DNA of 64,000 nt from Chelatococcus reniformis. GTDB taxonomy: Bacteria; Pseudomonadota; Alphaproteobacteria; Rhizobiales; Beijerinckiaceae. Below the pieces are notes generated by a model. It saw only the letters and a list, made by a program, of their open reading frames with translations. It had not been told where the DNA came from and ran no database searches. This document shows, in pieces, positions 1 to 7,782 of this stretch (its first letter is position 1; each line of letters opens with the position of its first letter). The DNA lies in the NCBI RefSeq assembly GCF_014640075.1, contig NZ_BMGG01000003.1, forward strand, positions 495,036-559,035. The letters are read 5' to 3'. Position numbers and translations under genes: made by a program.

Positions 1-621
1 CTCGCGGATGCAGGTGGCAAAACGCGTCCGCCGGATCTCGGCATATTCCGCGCGGATCGCCGCGCGGTCCGTCTTGGTCCACGCTGTCAGCGGCTCGATG
101 CCGGCATCGAGGCCGCGCTCGATCGCCTCGTCCGGCTGAAAGGCCATGATCACCTTGCCGCTCGCGGTCGCGTAGGGCTGCAGGATCTTGCCCGGCAGCA
201 CGTAGCCGCGCCACGGCGTCTCCGGTGAGGCGATGGCGATCGAGCGCACGGTGACGTCCTCGAGGCGCCCGATGTAGCAGGTCTCGCCGATGCTGGCGCT
301 GAAGTCGCGCAGCAGCGCCTCCGACAGCGATGCCACCGTATTGCTGTCGATACCGAGATAGGCCAGGCGGCGGACCCGCTGCGCCAGGACGTAGCGGCCG
401 CGACCTTCGCCGGCGAACCCCACCAGCTCCGACCGCTGCATGGTCGCAAGCAGGCGGTGCATCGTCGCCTTGGGTAGCATGAGCATGCGGGCAAGCTCCA
501 TCAGCGTCAGCCCGTCGCCGCTCAAGGCCAGCGCCTCGAGAACGCGAAAGTAGCGCTCCAGCGGCGCGTGCCGGCCCTGCTCATCGAGCCCGGTCCCATC
601 CGTCATCTTCGGTCCGCTCAT
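1..621 (-). CDS. IclR-family transcriptional regulator (partial, C-terminus outside window)
   Basis: An open frame runs from an ATG at 621 off the left edge (207 codons visible; the family is usually about 250-280 residues). The N-terminus reads as an IclR winged helix (LERYFRVLEAL, then LMELARMLMLPKATMHRLL), followed by the start of the effector-binding domain (GETCYIGRLEDVTVRS). These proteins usually repress or activate a neighbouring catabolic or transport operon in response to a small aromatic or organic acid. The divergent gene is a substrate-binding protein, so that gene is the obvious target. A purine-rich stretch (AAGGGGGA) precedes the ATG at 621. An in-frame ATG at 606 is an alternative start. 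Confidence 0.85.
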   Translation of the reverse strand, partial: MSGPKMTDGTGLDEQGRHAPLERYFRVLEALALSGDGLTLMELARMLMLPKATMHRLLATMQRSELVGFAGEGRGRYVLAQRVRRLAYLGIDSNTVASLSEALLRDFSASIGETCYIGRLEDVTVRSIAIASPETPWRGYVLPGKILQPYATASGKVIMAFQPDEAIERGLDAGIEPLTAWTKTDRAAIRAEYAEIRRTRFATCIRE

Positions 622-873
622 CGTCCCCCTTCGCCTCTCCCGGCCGGATTGTCCAGCCGCAGTCGGCGCACCGCCGGCCAAGGCGCTCACCCGGCTGCGG
701 CTTGCTTCGGCGCCCCTCTTGGGAGCATCGGGTGGCCTTTGGCCACCTTCGCGCCAGTTGCTGGCGCAGGGCCGGTCTCGTCGCACAAATGCACGGCGAT
801 TGCCTGTCCCCCGGGCTGCCCTGGTTGACAGGGATCACCAGCCCCGGAATGATATTCTCATAAAACGAGACAA

Positions 874-890
874 GTTTCGATTATCGGAAC
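874..890. promoter_or_regulatory. 17-bp palindrome, candidate IclR operator
   Basis: GTTTCGATTATCGGAAC matches its reverse complement at 14 of 17 positions. It lies in the 320-bp divergent region between the IclR gene and the substrate-binding protein gene, about 50 bp before the latter's ATG. A TTGACA at 825-830 could be a -35 element for the rightward gene, but no convincing -10 follows at standard spacing. IclR-type regulators typically bind palindromes of this size. Assignment to this regulator is inferred from position. Confidence 0.5.
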
Positions 891-941
891 ATATCGACAG
901 ACACGTACGGCGCGACATCACGTGAGAGGAGCGGGCAGAGC

Positions 942-2150
942 ATGAGAGCAAGAGCCATCCCACTGCTGTGCAGCATCCTGGCGTTCGCCGCGGCGACGAC
1001 GGTGGCGGCGCAGCCGAGCGACACCGTCAAGATCGGCATGCTCATGGACATGTCCGGCAACTATTCCGACGTCGCCGGCAAGGGCAGCGTCACCGCCGCG
1101 CAGATGGCCGTGGAGGATTTCGGCGGCGAGGTCCTTGGCAAGAAGATCGAGGTGGTCTTCGCCGACATGCAGAACAAGGTCGACATCGCCAGCGCCATCG
1201 CGCGCCAGTGGTTCGACAAGGACGGCGTCGACGCGATCATGGACATCAACATGTCCTCGGCCGGGCTGGCCGTCAGCGGCATCGCCAAGGACAAGAACAA
1301 GATCGTTGTCATCAACATCTCCGGATCGCCGCGCTTCACCAACGAGAACTGCAGCGCCAACACCGTCCATTACGTCTACGACACCGATGCGCTGGCCCGC
1401 TCGACCGGCACGGCCCTGGTCAGGGACGGTGGCAAGTCCTGGTATTTCGTCACCGTGGACTACGCCTTCGGCCACGATTTCGAGCGCGAGACAGCCAAGA
1501 CCGTCGTAGCGGCAGGCGGCAAGGTGCTCGGCTCGGTGAAGGTGCCGCTCAACGCCATGGACTACTCATCGTTCCTGCTGCAGGCGCAAGGGTCCAACGC
1601 CGACGTCGTCGCCTTCGCCACCGCAGGCGCCGACACCTCCAATGCGATCAAGCAGGCGAAGGAGTTCGGCATGGGCGAGGGCCGGCAGAAGCTCGCAGGC
1701 CTCCTGGTCTATATCAACGAGATCGATGCGCTCGGGCTCGAAGCCGCGCAGGGCATGCAGTTCACGACCGGCTTCTACTGGGACCTCAACGATGAGACCC
1801 GCGCCTTCGCCAAGCGTTACAAGGAGCGCATGGGCAAGATGCCGAACATGTCCCAGGCCGGCGTCTACTCCAGTACCCTGCACTACCTCGAGGCGATCAA
1901 GGCGGCCGGCAGCGACGACACGGCCACGGTGATGAAGACGATGAAGGACCGGCCGGTCGACGATTTCTTCGCTCGCAACGGCCGCATCCGCGAGGACGGG
2001 CTCATGGTGCACGACCTCTACCTCGTGCGGGTCAAGGCTCCGAGCGAGTCCAAGGGGCCGTGGGACTACTATGAGGTGGTCAAGACCATCCCCGCGGAAG
2101 AGGCGTTCCCGCCCCTGGCGGAGTCCCGCTGTCCGCTGCTGAAGAAATAG
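942..2150 (+). CDS. ABC transporter substrate-binding protein, branched-chain amino acid (LivK) type
   Basis: This 402-residue periplasmic binding protein has a signal peptide (hydrophobic ILAFAAATTVAA, cleavage likely before Q24). It then shows a type 1 periplasmic-binding fold typical of Peripla_BP_6 (KIGMLMDMSGNYSDVAG near residue 30; FVTVDYAFGHDFERE around 170). It would capture a small amino acid, amide or aromatic acid for an ABC importer, but no permease or ATPase genes lie beside it, so it is an orphan here. A GAGAGGAG ribosome-binding site precedes the ATG. It is divergent from the IclR gene and followed 56 bp later by a hydrolase gene in the same direction, so the two may be co-transcribed. 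Confidence 0.88.
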   Translation: MRARAIPLLCSILAFAAATTVAAQPSDTVKIGMLMDMSGNYSDVAGKGSVTAAQMAVEDFGGEVLGKKIEVVFADMQNKVDIASAIARQWFDKDGVDAIMDINMSSAGLAVSGIAKDKNKIVVINISGSPRFTNENCSANTVHYVYDTDALARSTGTALVRDGGKSWYFVTVDYAFGHDFERETAKTVVAAGGKVLGSVKVPLNAMDYSSFLLQAQGSNADVVAFATAGADTSNAIKQAKEFGMGEGRQKLAGLLVYINEIDALGLEAAQGMQFTTGFYWDLNDETRAFAKRYKERMGKMPNMSQAGVYSSTLHYLEAIKAAGSDDTATVMKTMKDRPVDDFFARNGRIREDGLMVHDLYLVRVKAPSESKGPWDYYEVVKTIPAEEAFPPLAESRCPLLKK

Positions 2151-2206
2151 GACGCAGTCTGCCCGCCAGGGCGCTACCCATACGAGAGCAAGGCGAGAGC
2201 TGGTCG

Positions 2207-3067
2207 ATGAAGGTATACGGTCAATACACCCGCGACGAAATCGAGATGCAGTATAACCTGCGCGCAGGCCGTCCCGACTACGATTCGGCCGTCGTCCCCG
2301 ATTGGGTGGCGCGCAGCCTCCTGGCGCGCGAGCGCCTGGAGAGCCGGCTGGATGTCGCCTATGGCCCGGGGCCCAAGCAGAAGCTCGACGTCTTCCCGGC
2401 CGGGCCGACGGCGCCGACGCTGGTCTATTTCCACGGCGGCTACTGGCAGCGCGGCGACAAATCCGTCTACGCCTTCCTGGCCGAGCCGTTCGTGGCCAGC
2501 GGCATCTCGGTGATCCTGGTCGGATACGACCTCTGTCCGGCCGTCACCATCACCGCCATCAGCGCGCAGGCCCGCCAGGCCATGGTCTGGATCTGGCGCA
2601 ATGCGGCGACGGTCGGCGTGGCGCGCGAGCGGCTTGCAGTGATGGGACATTCCGCCGGCGGCCACATCACCGGCATGCTTATGGGTACCGACTGGACCGC
2701 CTGGTCCGGCGACATCCCAGCCGACCTGATCAAGGCCGGTGTGCCGATCTCGCCGCTCAACGAGCTCGAGCCGCTGCGTTTCACCTCCATCAACGATGCG
2801 GTGGGCATGGACGCGGCGGAGGCGGCGCACGAGAGCCCGATGCATCATCCGCCGCGCACCGACGCACCCCAGCTCGTCGTCTGCGGCGAGGCGGAGACGG
2901 CGGAGTTCCATCGCCAGTCGGACATCTACGTCGAGGCCTTCGCGACGGCGGCCCGCCCCGTCGAGCGCTATTCGGTGCCGGGCTGCGACCACTTCGACGA
3001 GCTCAACGTGCTGGCCCGGCCGGCCAGCCCGTTCTTCGGCAAATGCGTCGCCCTCGTCCGGGGATAG
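2207..3067 (+). CDS. alpha/beta hydrolase, arylformamidase (kynurenine formamidase)-like
   Basis: The protein has 286 residues and the layout of the arylformamidase/BD-FAE branch of alpha/beta hydrolases. The oxyanion motif HGGYW is at 76-80. The nucleophile elbow GHSAGG is at 147-152 (Ser149). An acidic segment VVCGEAETAEF near 224-234 could carry the acid, and GCDHFDE gives His262. Family members hydrolyse N-formylkynurenine or related formamides and small esters. No tryptophan-degradation genes accompany it, so the substrate is open. It sits between an orphan binding protein and a SnoaL-like gene, which suggests processing of whatever is imported. No signal peptide is seen, so it is cytoplasmic. 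Confidence 0.8.
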   Translation: MKVYGQYTRDEIEMQYNLRAGRPDYDSAVVPDWVARSLLARERLESRLDVAYGPGPKQKLDVFPAGPTAPTLVYFHGGYWQRGDKSVYAFLAEPFVASGISVILVGYDLCPAVTITAISAQARQAMVWIWRNAATVGVARERLAVMGHSAGGHITGMLMGTDWTAWSGDIPADLIKAGVPISPLNELEPLRFTSINDAVGMDAAEAAHESPMHHPPRTDAPQLVVCGEAETAEFHRQSDIYVEAFATAARPVERYSVPGCDHFDELNVLARPASPFFGKCVALVRG

Positions 3068-3195
3068 GTCATCCGACGACGGCGTTGCGGCACACGATCG
3101 CCGCGGAGCGCCAAAGCTTGAAGCGCCCGCACCCTCTGCCCCGACGATCGTGTCCGATGGGCAGATGTTTTTGGTTCCCACAAGGTAGAACGACC

Positions 3196-3570
3196 ATGTC
3201 CCAATCCATGACCATCGCACGTCTGAACGAGTTGCTGGCTGCCTTCAACGACCACCAACCGGAGAAGGTCGCATCGTTCTTCGCAGAAGATGGCGTCATG
3301 CTTGCCGCCGCGGGCCCGGAGCCCGTAGGCGCCACGCTGAAGGGGCCGGAGGCCATCAAGGCCGCTCTGACGAAGCGGTTTGCCGCCTCCCCCGACCTCC
3401 AGTGGACCGAGGCGCGGAGCTGGCTCTTGGGCGACAAGGGGCTGACGGAATGGCGCGTGCGCGGCACCGCCCCGGACGGCACGGCGATCGACACGCTCGG
3501 CTGCGACCTCTGGGAATTCGCAGGCGACAAGGTGGTGAAAAAGGACACCTACTACAAGCAGAAGACGTGA
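3196..3570 (+). CDS. SnoaL/NTF2-like family protein
   Basis: A 124-residue protein starts at the ATG that follows AAGGTAGAA. The sequence is typical of the SnoaL-like/NTF2 fold: an N-terminal helix with LNELLAAFNDHQPEKVASFFAEDGVM, then a beta-rich second half ending in a strand with a lysine-rich tail (GDKVVKKDTYYKQKT). Members are small polyketide-cyclase-like or isomerase-like enzymes or binding proteins, mostly without assigned function. An upstream in-frame ATG at about 3154 would give a longer form but lacks a ribosome-binding site. Its 128-bp distance from the hydrolase gene leaves co-transcription possible. Confidence 0.75.
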   Translation: MSQSMTIARLNELLAAFNDHQPEKVASFFAEDGVMLAAAGPEPVGATLKGPEAIKAALTKRFAASPDLQWTEARSWLLGDKGLTEWRVRGTAPDGTAIDTLGCDLWEFAGDKVVKKDTYYKQKT

Positions 3571-3614
3571 TCGACACCGGCATCGAAGGAAGGGCTCGGC
3601 ATCGCACCTGCCGC

Positions 3615-4376
3615 TCACTTGCCGCCAGTGACATCGAGGAACGTACCGGTGATGAAGGAAGCCTCGGCGCTTGCTAGCCACAGGATCGCCCGGGCAACCT
3701 CTTCAGGCTGACCGCCTCGTCCCATGGGGATCGAACCCTTGACGCGATCCACCCGTCCCGGCTCTCCGCCGCTCGCATGCATGTCGGTGTAGATGTGCCC
3801 AGGGCGAATACAGTTGACGCGTATTCCATCCCGCGCGACTTCCTTGGCAAAGCCGGTCGTGAATGTCTCAACGGCGCCCTTCGACGCAGCGTAGTCGACA
3901 TATTCGTTCGGACTGCCGAGCCGGGCCGATGCTGATGAGATGTTGATCACGGCGCCGCCCCGCCCGTTGTAACGATGCGACATCCGCTTTACCGCTTGCT
4001 GTGCACAGAGGATAGGACCGATAGAGTTGACCGCGAAGATGCGCCGCATTCGCTCGAAATCAAGATCATCTAGTCGGCACTGCTGAGCAATAATCGCTGC
4101 GTTGTTCACCAATACATCGATCCGGCCGAACTCGCGGTCGATCGCGGAGAACAGCTGAGCGACCTGCTCAGGATCCGCGCTATCTGCGCGCACGGGTAGA
4201 GCACGGCGCCCGACAGCCTCTATATCAGCCGCCACCGCGAGGGCGGCAGACTCGTCGGAGACGAAGCTCATCGCGACGTCGTAACCTCGTGCGGCGGCAA
4301 GCCGCGCAGTGGCCGCGCCGACGCCACGACCTCCGCCGGTGATCAGAATGAGCGGCGCATGGGGGACAGGATCCAT
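3615..4376 (-). CDS. short-chain dehydrogenase/reductase (SDR), classical type
   Basis: A 253-residue NAD(P)-dependent oxidoreductase. It has the dinucleotide motif TGGGRGVG at 13-20, NNAA at 91-94, a catalytic serine in INISSAS near 147-150, and Tyr162-x-x-x-Lys166 (YAASK). The C-terminal GTFLDVTGGK is typical of the glucose/ribitol dehydrogenase branch. The substrate cannot be told from sequence. It converges on the SnoaL-like gene and is transcribed away from a decayed LysR-type gene, the usual arrangement for an SDR with its regulator. That suggests the regulator has been lost. Confidence 0.88.
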   Translation of the reverse strand: MDPVPHAPLILITGGGRGVGAATARLAAARGYDVAMSFVSDESAALAVAADIEAVGRRALPVRADSADPEQVAQLFSAIDREFGRIDVLVNNAAIIAQQCRLDDLDFERMRRIFAVNSIGPILCAQQAVKRMSHRYNGRGGAVINISSASARLGSPNEYVDYAASKGAVETFTTGFAKEVARDGIRVNCIRPGHIYTDMHASGGEPGRVDRVKGSIPMGRGGQPEEVARAILWLASAEASFITGTFLDVTGGK

Positions 4377-4538
4377 TTCAACGCACCTTCACGTGGTAGT
4401 TAATCAATTGATGAGCCTGGAACATCCGCTATCGAAAGAAGACGTTCGAGGTTCCCATTGCGCGGCAATACACGAGCAAGAAGATTTCAACCAGCCGGTC
4501 ATTGCTCACGATACGCGTCAGATTTACTCACGGAACCG
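4377..4538. other. intergenic stretch of lower G+C
   Basis: This spacer between the SDR start and the LysR remnant is visibly more A+T-rich than its surroundings (for example GTAGTTAATCAATTGATGAG near 4395). It would hold the SDR promoter and any LysR-type binding site. I see no gene in it. Confidence 0.4.
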
Positions 4539-4784
4539 ATGCCACGCCTGCAACCTCTGAACGCGCCGCGGCCGTTTGCGGTCACGCTCGAACGGCGCGC
4601 CGCGACGCAGCTCGGCGCCGCCCATGGCGCGGTGAGCCGGCAGATCTCCGCCTTCGAGAGCCGGCTAGGCCGGCAGCACTTCACGAAGGACGGCCGCCGT
4701 AGGGTCGCGACCCCGATGGCGAGAACCTTCGCCGCGGAGGCCGGCTTTTCCGGGCCGGCTCACGCGCATTACGCCCAACCGGGC
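4539..4784 (+). pseudogene. remnant of a LysR-family (GcvA-like) regulator, DNA-binding end only
   Basis: From the ATG at 4539 the frame reads MPRLQPLNAPRPFAV and then AATQLGAAHGAVSRQISAFE and SRLGRQHFTKDGRR. This is recognisable as the helix-turn-helix end of a GcvA-type LysR regulator (normal pattern: PPLNALRAFEAAAR, then AAxxLxVTxGAVSRQIxxLExxLGxxLF). Several conserved positions are changed, the region before the HTH is shortened, and the roughly 200-residue effector domain is absent. After about residue 75 the frame simply runs antisense into the end of the GntR gene. I read it as a truncated fossil, divergent from the SDR gene it once probably controlled. Confidence 0.65.
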
Positions 4785-5503
4785 GGGTCGTCCCGCAGGG
4801 CGTGGTCGACGCAGCTGTTGATGTGGATATCCAAGATACGGCTCGCCCGGTCCGCATCGCGCGACAGCGCGCAGGCCAGCAGTTCGGCGTGTTCGCGCGC
4901 CGCGATCTCGCCGCGGAACACCACGGCGATCATCTGATAGCGCAAATACTTATCGTAGATCGCCGCATAGGTCTGCAGCAGCACGCGCGAGCCGCAGGCG
5001 GAGATCAAGGCGTGGTGGAAGGCGCGATCGCAATCCTTCCACACTTCCGGATCGGAGACCTCGCGCCGCAACATGCGGCCCTCGGTCACCGCGAGCTTGT
5101 GGTGCGCGGCGACGACGCGCGCCTCCCAATCCAAATCGCCCGCCTGGAAGGATTGCGTCAACGCGTGCTGTTCCAGCAGCAATCGCATGGCCGCCACCTC
5201 GCGAAACTCCACCGGCGACACCGGAGCGACCTCGAATCCGCGCTGCCCTTCCGCGACGATCAGGCCTTCCGAGCCGAGGCGGCTCAGCAGCTCGCGCATG
5301 GTGCTGACGCTGGTGCCATAGCGCTGGCTGAAGATTTCGAGCCGCAGCCGCTCGCGCGGCTTCAGCCGCCCGAACAGGATGTCCGCGCGAATACGGCCGT
5401 ACGCCACATCGGAGACCGTCTCTCCGGCGCGCACGTCCCTTTCGGCCTTCTTCGGCGCAGCACCCATGCGCCCGTCTATGCCAGCAGTCGCGAACGACCG
5501 CAA
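4769..5503 (-). CDS. GntR-family transcriptional regulator (FadR subfamily, FCD domain)
   Basis: The frame gives 244 residues; a start at the internal ATG (5467, MGAAPKKAERD) is also possible. Residues of about 28-95 form the GntR winged helix (VSDVAYGRIRADILFGRLKPRERL, then YGTSVSTMRELLSRL and GSEGLI). The remainder is an all-helical FCD effector domain with the histidine and acidic residues that commonly hold a metal (DRAFHHALISACGS; REHAELLACAL). It is divergent from the TRAP operon across an 89-bp gap. It is therefore the likely regulator of that transporter, responding to the transported acid or its catabolite. Confidence 0.88.
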   Translation of the reverse strand: MRSFATAGIDGRMGAAPKKAERDVRAGETVSDVAYGRIRADILFGRLKPRERLRLEIFSQRYGTSVSTMRELLSRLGSEGLIVAEGQRGFEVAPVSPVEFREVAAMRLLLEQHALTQSFQAGDLDWEARVVAAHHKLAVTEGRMLRREVSDPEVWKDCDRAFHHALISACGSRVLLQTYAAIYDKYLRYQMIAVVFRGEIAAREHAELLACALSRDADRASRILDIHINSCVDHALRDDPPGWA

Positions 5504-5527
5504 CGCTGGCGCGGTATTATATGGTGA

Positions 5528-5555
5528 TTGACAAAATCTCTGATATTTTTAACAT
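5528..5555 (+). promoter_or_regulatory. candidate sigma70-type promoter of the TRAP operon
   Basis: TTGACA at 5528-5533 is followed after 16 bp by TAACAT (5550-5555) in an A+T-rich patch within the GntR/dctP divergent region. Half-site-like ATATGGTGAT and ATCATATGAC flank it and could serve GntR. Both calls rest on inspection only. Confidence 0.45.
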
Positions 5556-5592
5556 CATATGACGTTAGAAAAGCCCGCGGAGAGAAAACGCC

Positions 5593-6606
5593 ATGCTCAA
5601 GCCTCCCGCCGCCGCGGTGACGCTGGCTCTGTTCCTGCTGCCGATGGGCCATGCCAAGGCCCAGGAGATTCAGGAGCGGACGATCCGCTGGGGCCACCTC
5701 AACAACACAGATCACCCGGTCAGCATCGGCGTGAAGAAATTCGCCGAAATCGTTGCGCAGAAGAGCGGCGGCAAGCTGAGGATCCGTGAATTTCCGTCGA
5801 ACCAGCTCGGCAGCGAGATGCAGCAGCAATCGGCCTTGCGCGGCGGCACGCAGGAAATGCAGTCGCCCGCCACGACGTCGCTGGTGGGCATCGTCAAGGA
5901 ATTCGGGCTCATCGACTTCCCGTTCATCGTCAGCACGCCGGCGCAAGCGGACGCCCTGCTCGACGGGCCGCTCGGGCAGGCGCTTCTCAATAAGTTGCCG
6001 GAGAAGGATCTCATCGGCCTGACCTATTGGGATCTCGGTTTTCGCAACGTCACCAATAGCCGCCGGCCGATCGCCAAAGGCGAAGATCTCGACGGCATCA
6101 AGATCCGTGTGATCCCCAACCCGGTCTATCTCGAGACGTTCAGGACATTCGGCGCCAATCCGGTGCCCATGAGCTTCTCGGATCTCTATAGCGCGCTGGA
6201 GAATCGCGCGGTGGATGGCCAGGAGAACCCCTACTCGGTCATTCTCTCCAACAAATTCTACGAAGTACAGAAGTACGCGAGCCAGACCAACCACACCTAC
6301 AGCGCCAATATCATTCTTGTCTCAAAGAAATTCTGGGACAAGCTCTCCCCGACCGAACAGACTATTCTGCGCGAGGCGGCCATCGAGGCTCGTGATTTCC
6401 AGCGCAAGGTCAGCCGCGAGCAGGCTGCCGCCGCCGTCTCCGAGCTGAAGGCTAAGGGCATGCAGGTCAATGAGATCACTGAAGCCGAGCTCGAGCGGAT
6501 GCGCATCAAGACGGCACACGTGAAGGAGAAGTTCTCGGCCGAGTATGACCCGGCCCTGGTCAAGCTGTTCAACGCCGAGCTGGAGCGCGTGCACGCCGGG
6601 AAATGA
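5593..6606 (+). CDS. TRAP transporter substrate-binding protein, DctP family
   Basis: This 337-residue protein starts after GGAGAG and has a signal peptide ending HAKAQ (about residue 24). The mature part shows the DctP/TAXI fold landmarks: IRWGHLNNTDHPVS, a block ELIGLTYWDLGFRN-like around 138-152, NSRRPIAKGEDLDGIKIRV and ALENRAVDGQENP near 210. The Arg in KIRV normally salt-bridges the substrate carboxylate, so a carboxylic acid ligand is expected. It heads a DctP, dehydroquinase-like, DctQ, DctM operon. It hands the substrate to the DctQM membrane pair using a sodium gradient. Confidence 0.92.
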   Translation: MLKPPAAAVTLALFLLPMGHAKAQEIQERTIRWGHLNNTDHPVSIGVKKFAEIVAQKSGGKLRIREFPSNQLGSEMQQQSALRGGTQEMQSPATTSLVGIVKEFGLIDFPFIVSTPAQADALLDGPLGQALLNKLPEKDLIGLTYWDLGFRNVTNSRRPIAKGEDLDGIKIRVIPNPVYLETFRTFGANPVPMSFSDLYSALENRAVDGQENPYSVILSNKFYEVQKYASQTNHTYSANIILVSKKFWDKLSPTEQTILREAAIEARDFQRKVSREQAAAAVSELKAKGMQVNEITEAELERMRIKTAHVKEKFSAEYDPALVKLFNAELERVHAGK

Positions 6607-6655
6607 CCGCGTCACGCCCTCGACCGGACCTGTCCCGTGACGCGAGCCGCGATCA

Positions 6656-7099
6656 ATGACCAAACCGATCTACATACTCAACGGGCCGAACCTCAACCGC
6701 CTCGGGACACGCGAGCCTGAGATCTACGGGCACACCACGCTGGCTCAGATCGAGGCGATGTGCCGGCGGGCAGCCACCCGCACCGAGATCGTCTTTCGCC
6801 AGTCGAACAAGGAATTCGAGATCATCGATTGGATACACGAAGCCATCGACGAAGGCACCGCGATCATCATCAACCCGGCCGCCTTCTCCTTCACGTCGAT
6901 GGCCATCATGGATGCGCTCAAGATGTTTCCCGGCCCGATCATCGAACTGCATATCTCCAACATCCACAGGCGCGAGCCGATCTACCACCGGTCCTACATG
7001 TCGGCGGTCGCCTCTGCGGTCATTGCCGGGCTCGGCCCCCACGGGTATGTCGCGGCCGTCCGAGCGGTCGAGGACAGCCTGCTCGAGGCCGTTGCCTAG
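6656..7099 (+). CDS. type II 3-dehydroquinate dehydratase-like protein inside a TRAP operon
   Basis: The 147-residue protein is clearly AroQ-type: ILNGPNLNRLG (7-17), REPEIYG with Arg19 and catalytic Tyr24, FRQSN at 47-51, and ELHISNIHRRE with the catalytic His at about 99. Two conserved binding features differ. The usual NPGAYTHTS segment is NPAAFSFTS (73-81), which replaces the substrate-contacting His by Phe79. The arginine normally found six residues after the HxSN..xxRE block is Tyr110. It lies between dctP and dctQ, so the true substrate may be the imported compound (quinate, dehydroshikimate or something related) rather than a biosynthetic intermediate. The fold is certain; the reaction is not. 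Confidence 0.8.
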   Translation: MTKPIYILNGPNLNRLGTREPEIYGHTTLAQIEAMCRRAATRTEIVFRQSNKEFEIIDWIHEAIDEGTAIIINPAAFSFTSMAIMDALKMFPGPIIELHISNIHRREPIYHRSYMSAVASAVIAGLGPHGYVAAVRAVEDSLLEAVA

Positions 7100-7232
7100 G
7101 TCTTACGCCCCGTAGGCGCGGGGGATCCGCCTGTGGCGACATCGGGCTCGGGCCGATAAACCGGCGCCGGGCACGCGATCACCGGAACGCCCGCACACAC
7201 CCGCCACGGCTCCACGACACGCGAGGTCACGC

Positions 7233-7742
7233 ATGAGCATGGTCATCGATGGTTACTTCAAGACCCTCAAGCTTGCCGCCGCTCTCCTTCTTGCGACCAT
7301 GGTCTTGCTGGTCTTCGGCAACGTCGTCCTCCGCTATGCCTTCAATTCCGGCATCGCCGTGTCGGAGGAGCTGTCCCGCTGGTGCTTCGTATGGCTCGTG
7401 TTCACCGGGGCCATCGTCGGCATGCGCGAAGGCGCCCATCTCGGTCTCGACAGCTTCGTCAAGCTGTTGCCGACGTGGGGCAAGAAGGCCTGCTTCGGGT
7501 TGAGCGGCGCGCTCATGCTCTTTGCCACCGTGCTGCTGGGCAAAGGCAGCTGGGAGCAGACCCTCATCAACTGGGACACGGCGGCCCCGGCGTCGGGTCT
7601 GTCGGTCGGCTGGTTCTACCTCGTCGGCGTCGTGTTCAGCATTTCCGTCGGCCTCATCCTGGCGGTGGATCTCGCGCGGCTGCTCATTGGCGGGCTGCGC
7701 GACACGGAGCTCGTCGCCGTCAAGGAATCGGAAGAGCTCTGA
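7233..7742 (+). CDS. TRAP transporter small permease, DctQ family
   Basis: The 169-residue membrane protein has four predicted helices (around 14-34, 48-68, 90-110 and 128-152) and the DctQ hallmark N-terminal helix with VFGNVVLRYAFNSGIAVSEELSRW. It forms the small integral subunit that stabilises DctM and docks the binding protein. It follows the dehydroquinase-like gene after 133 bp and precedes dctM by 40 bp. Confidence 0.92.
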   Translation: MSMVIDGYFKTLKLAAALLLATMVLLVFGNVVLRYAFNSGIAVSEELSRWCFVWLVFTGAIVGMREGAHLGLDSFVKLLPTWGKKACFGLSGALMLFATVLLGKGSWEQTLINWDTAAPASGLSVGWFYLVGVVFSISVGLILAVDLARLLIGGLRDTELVAVKESEEL

Positions 7743-7782
7743 ACGCACGCCAAGCCCCGAAGGCGTTCGCGCAAGGTGCCTG

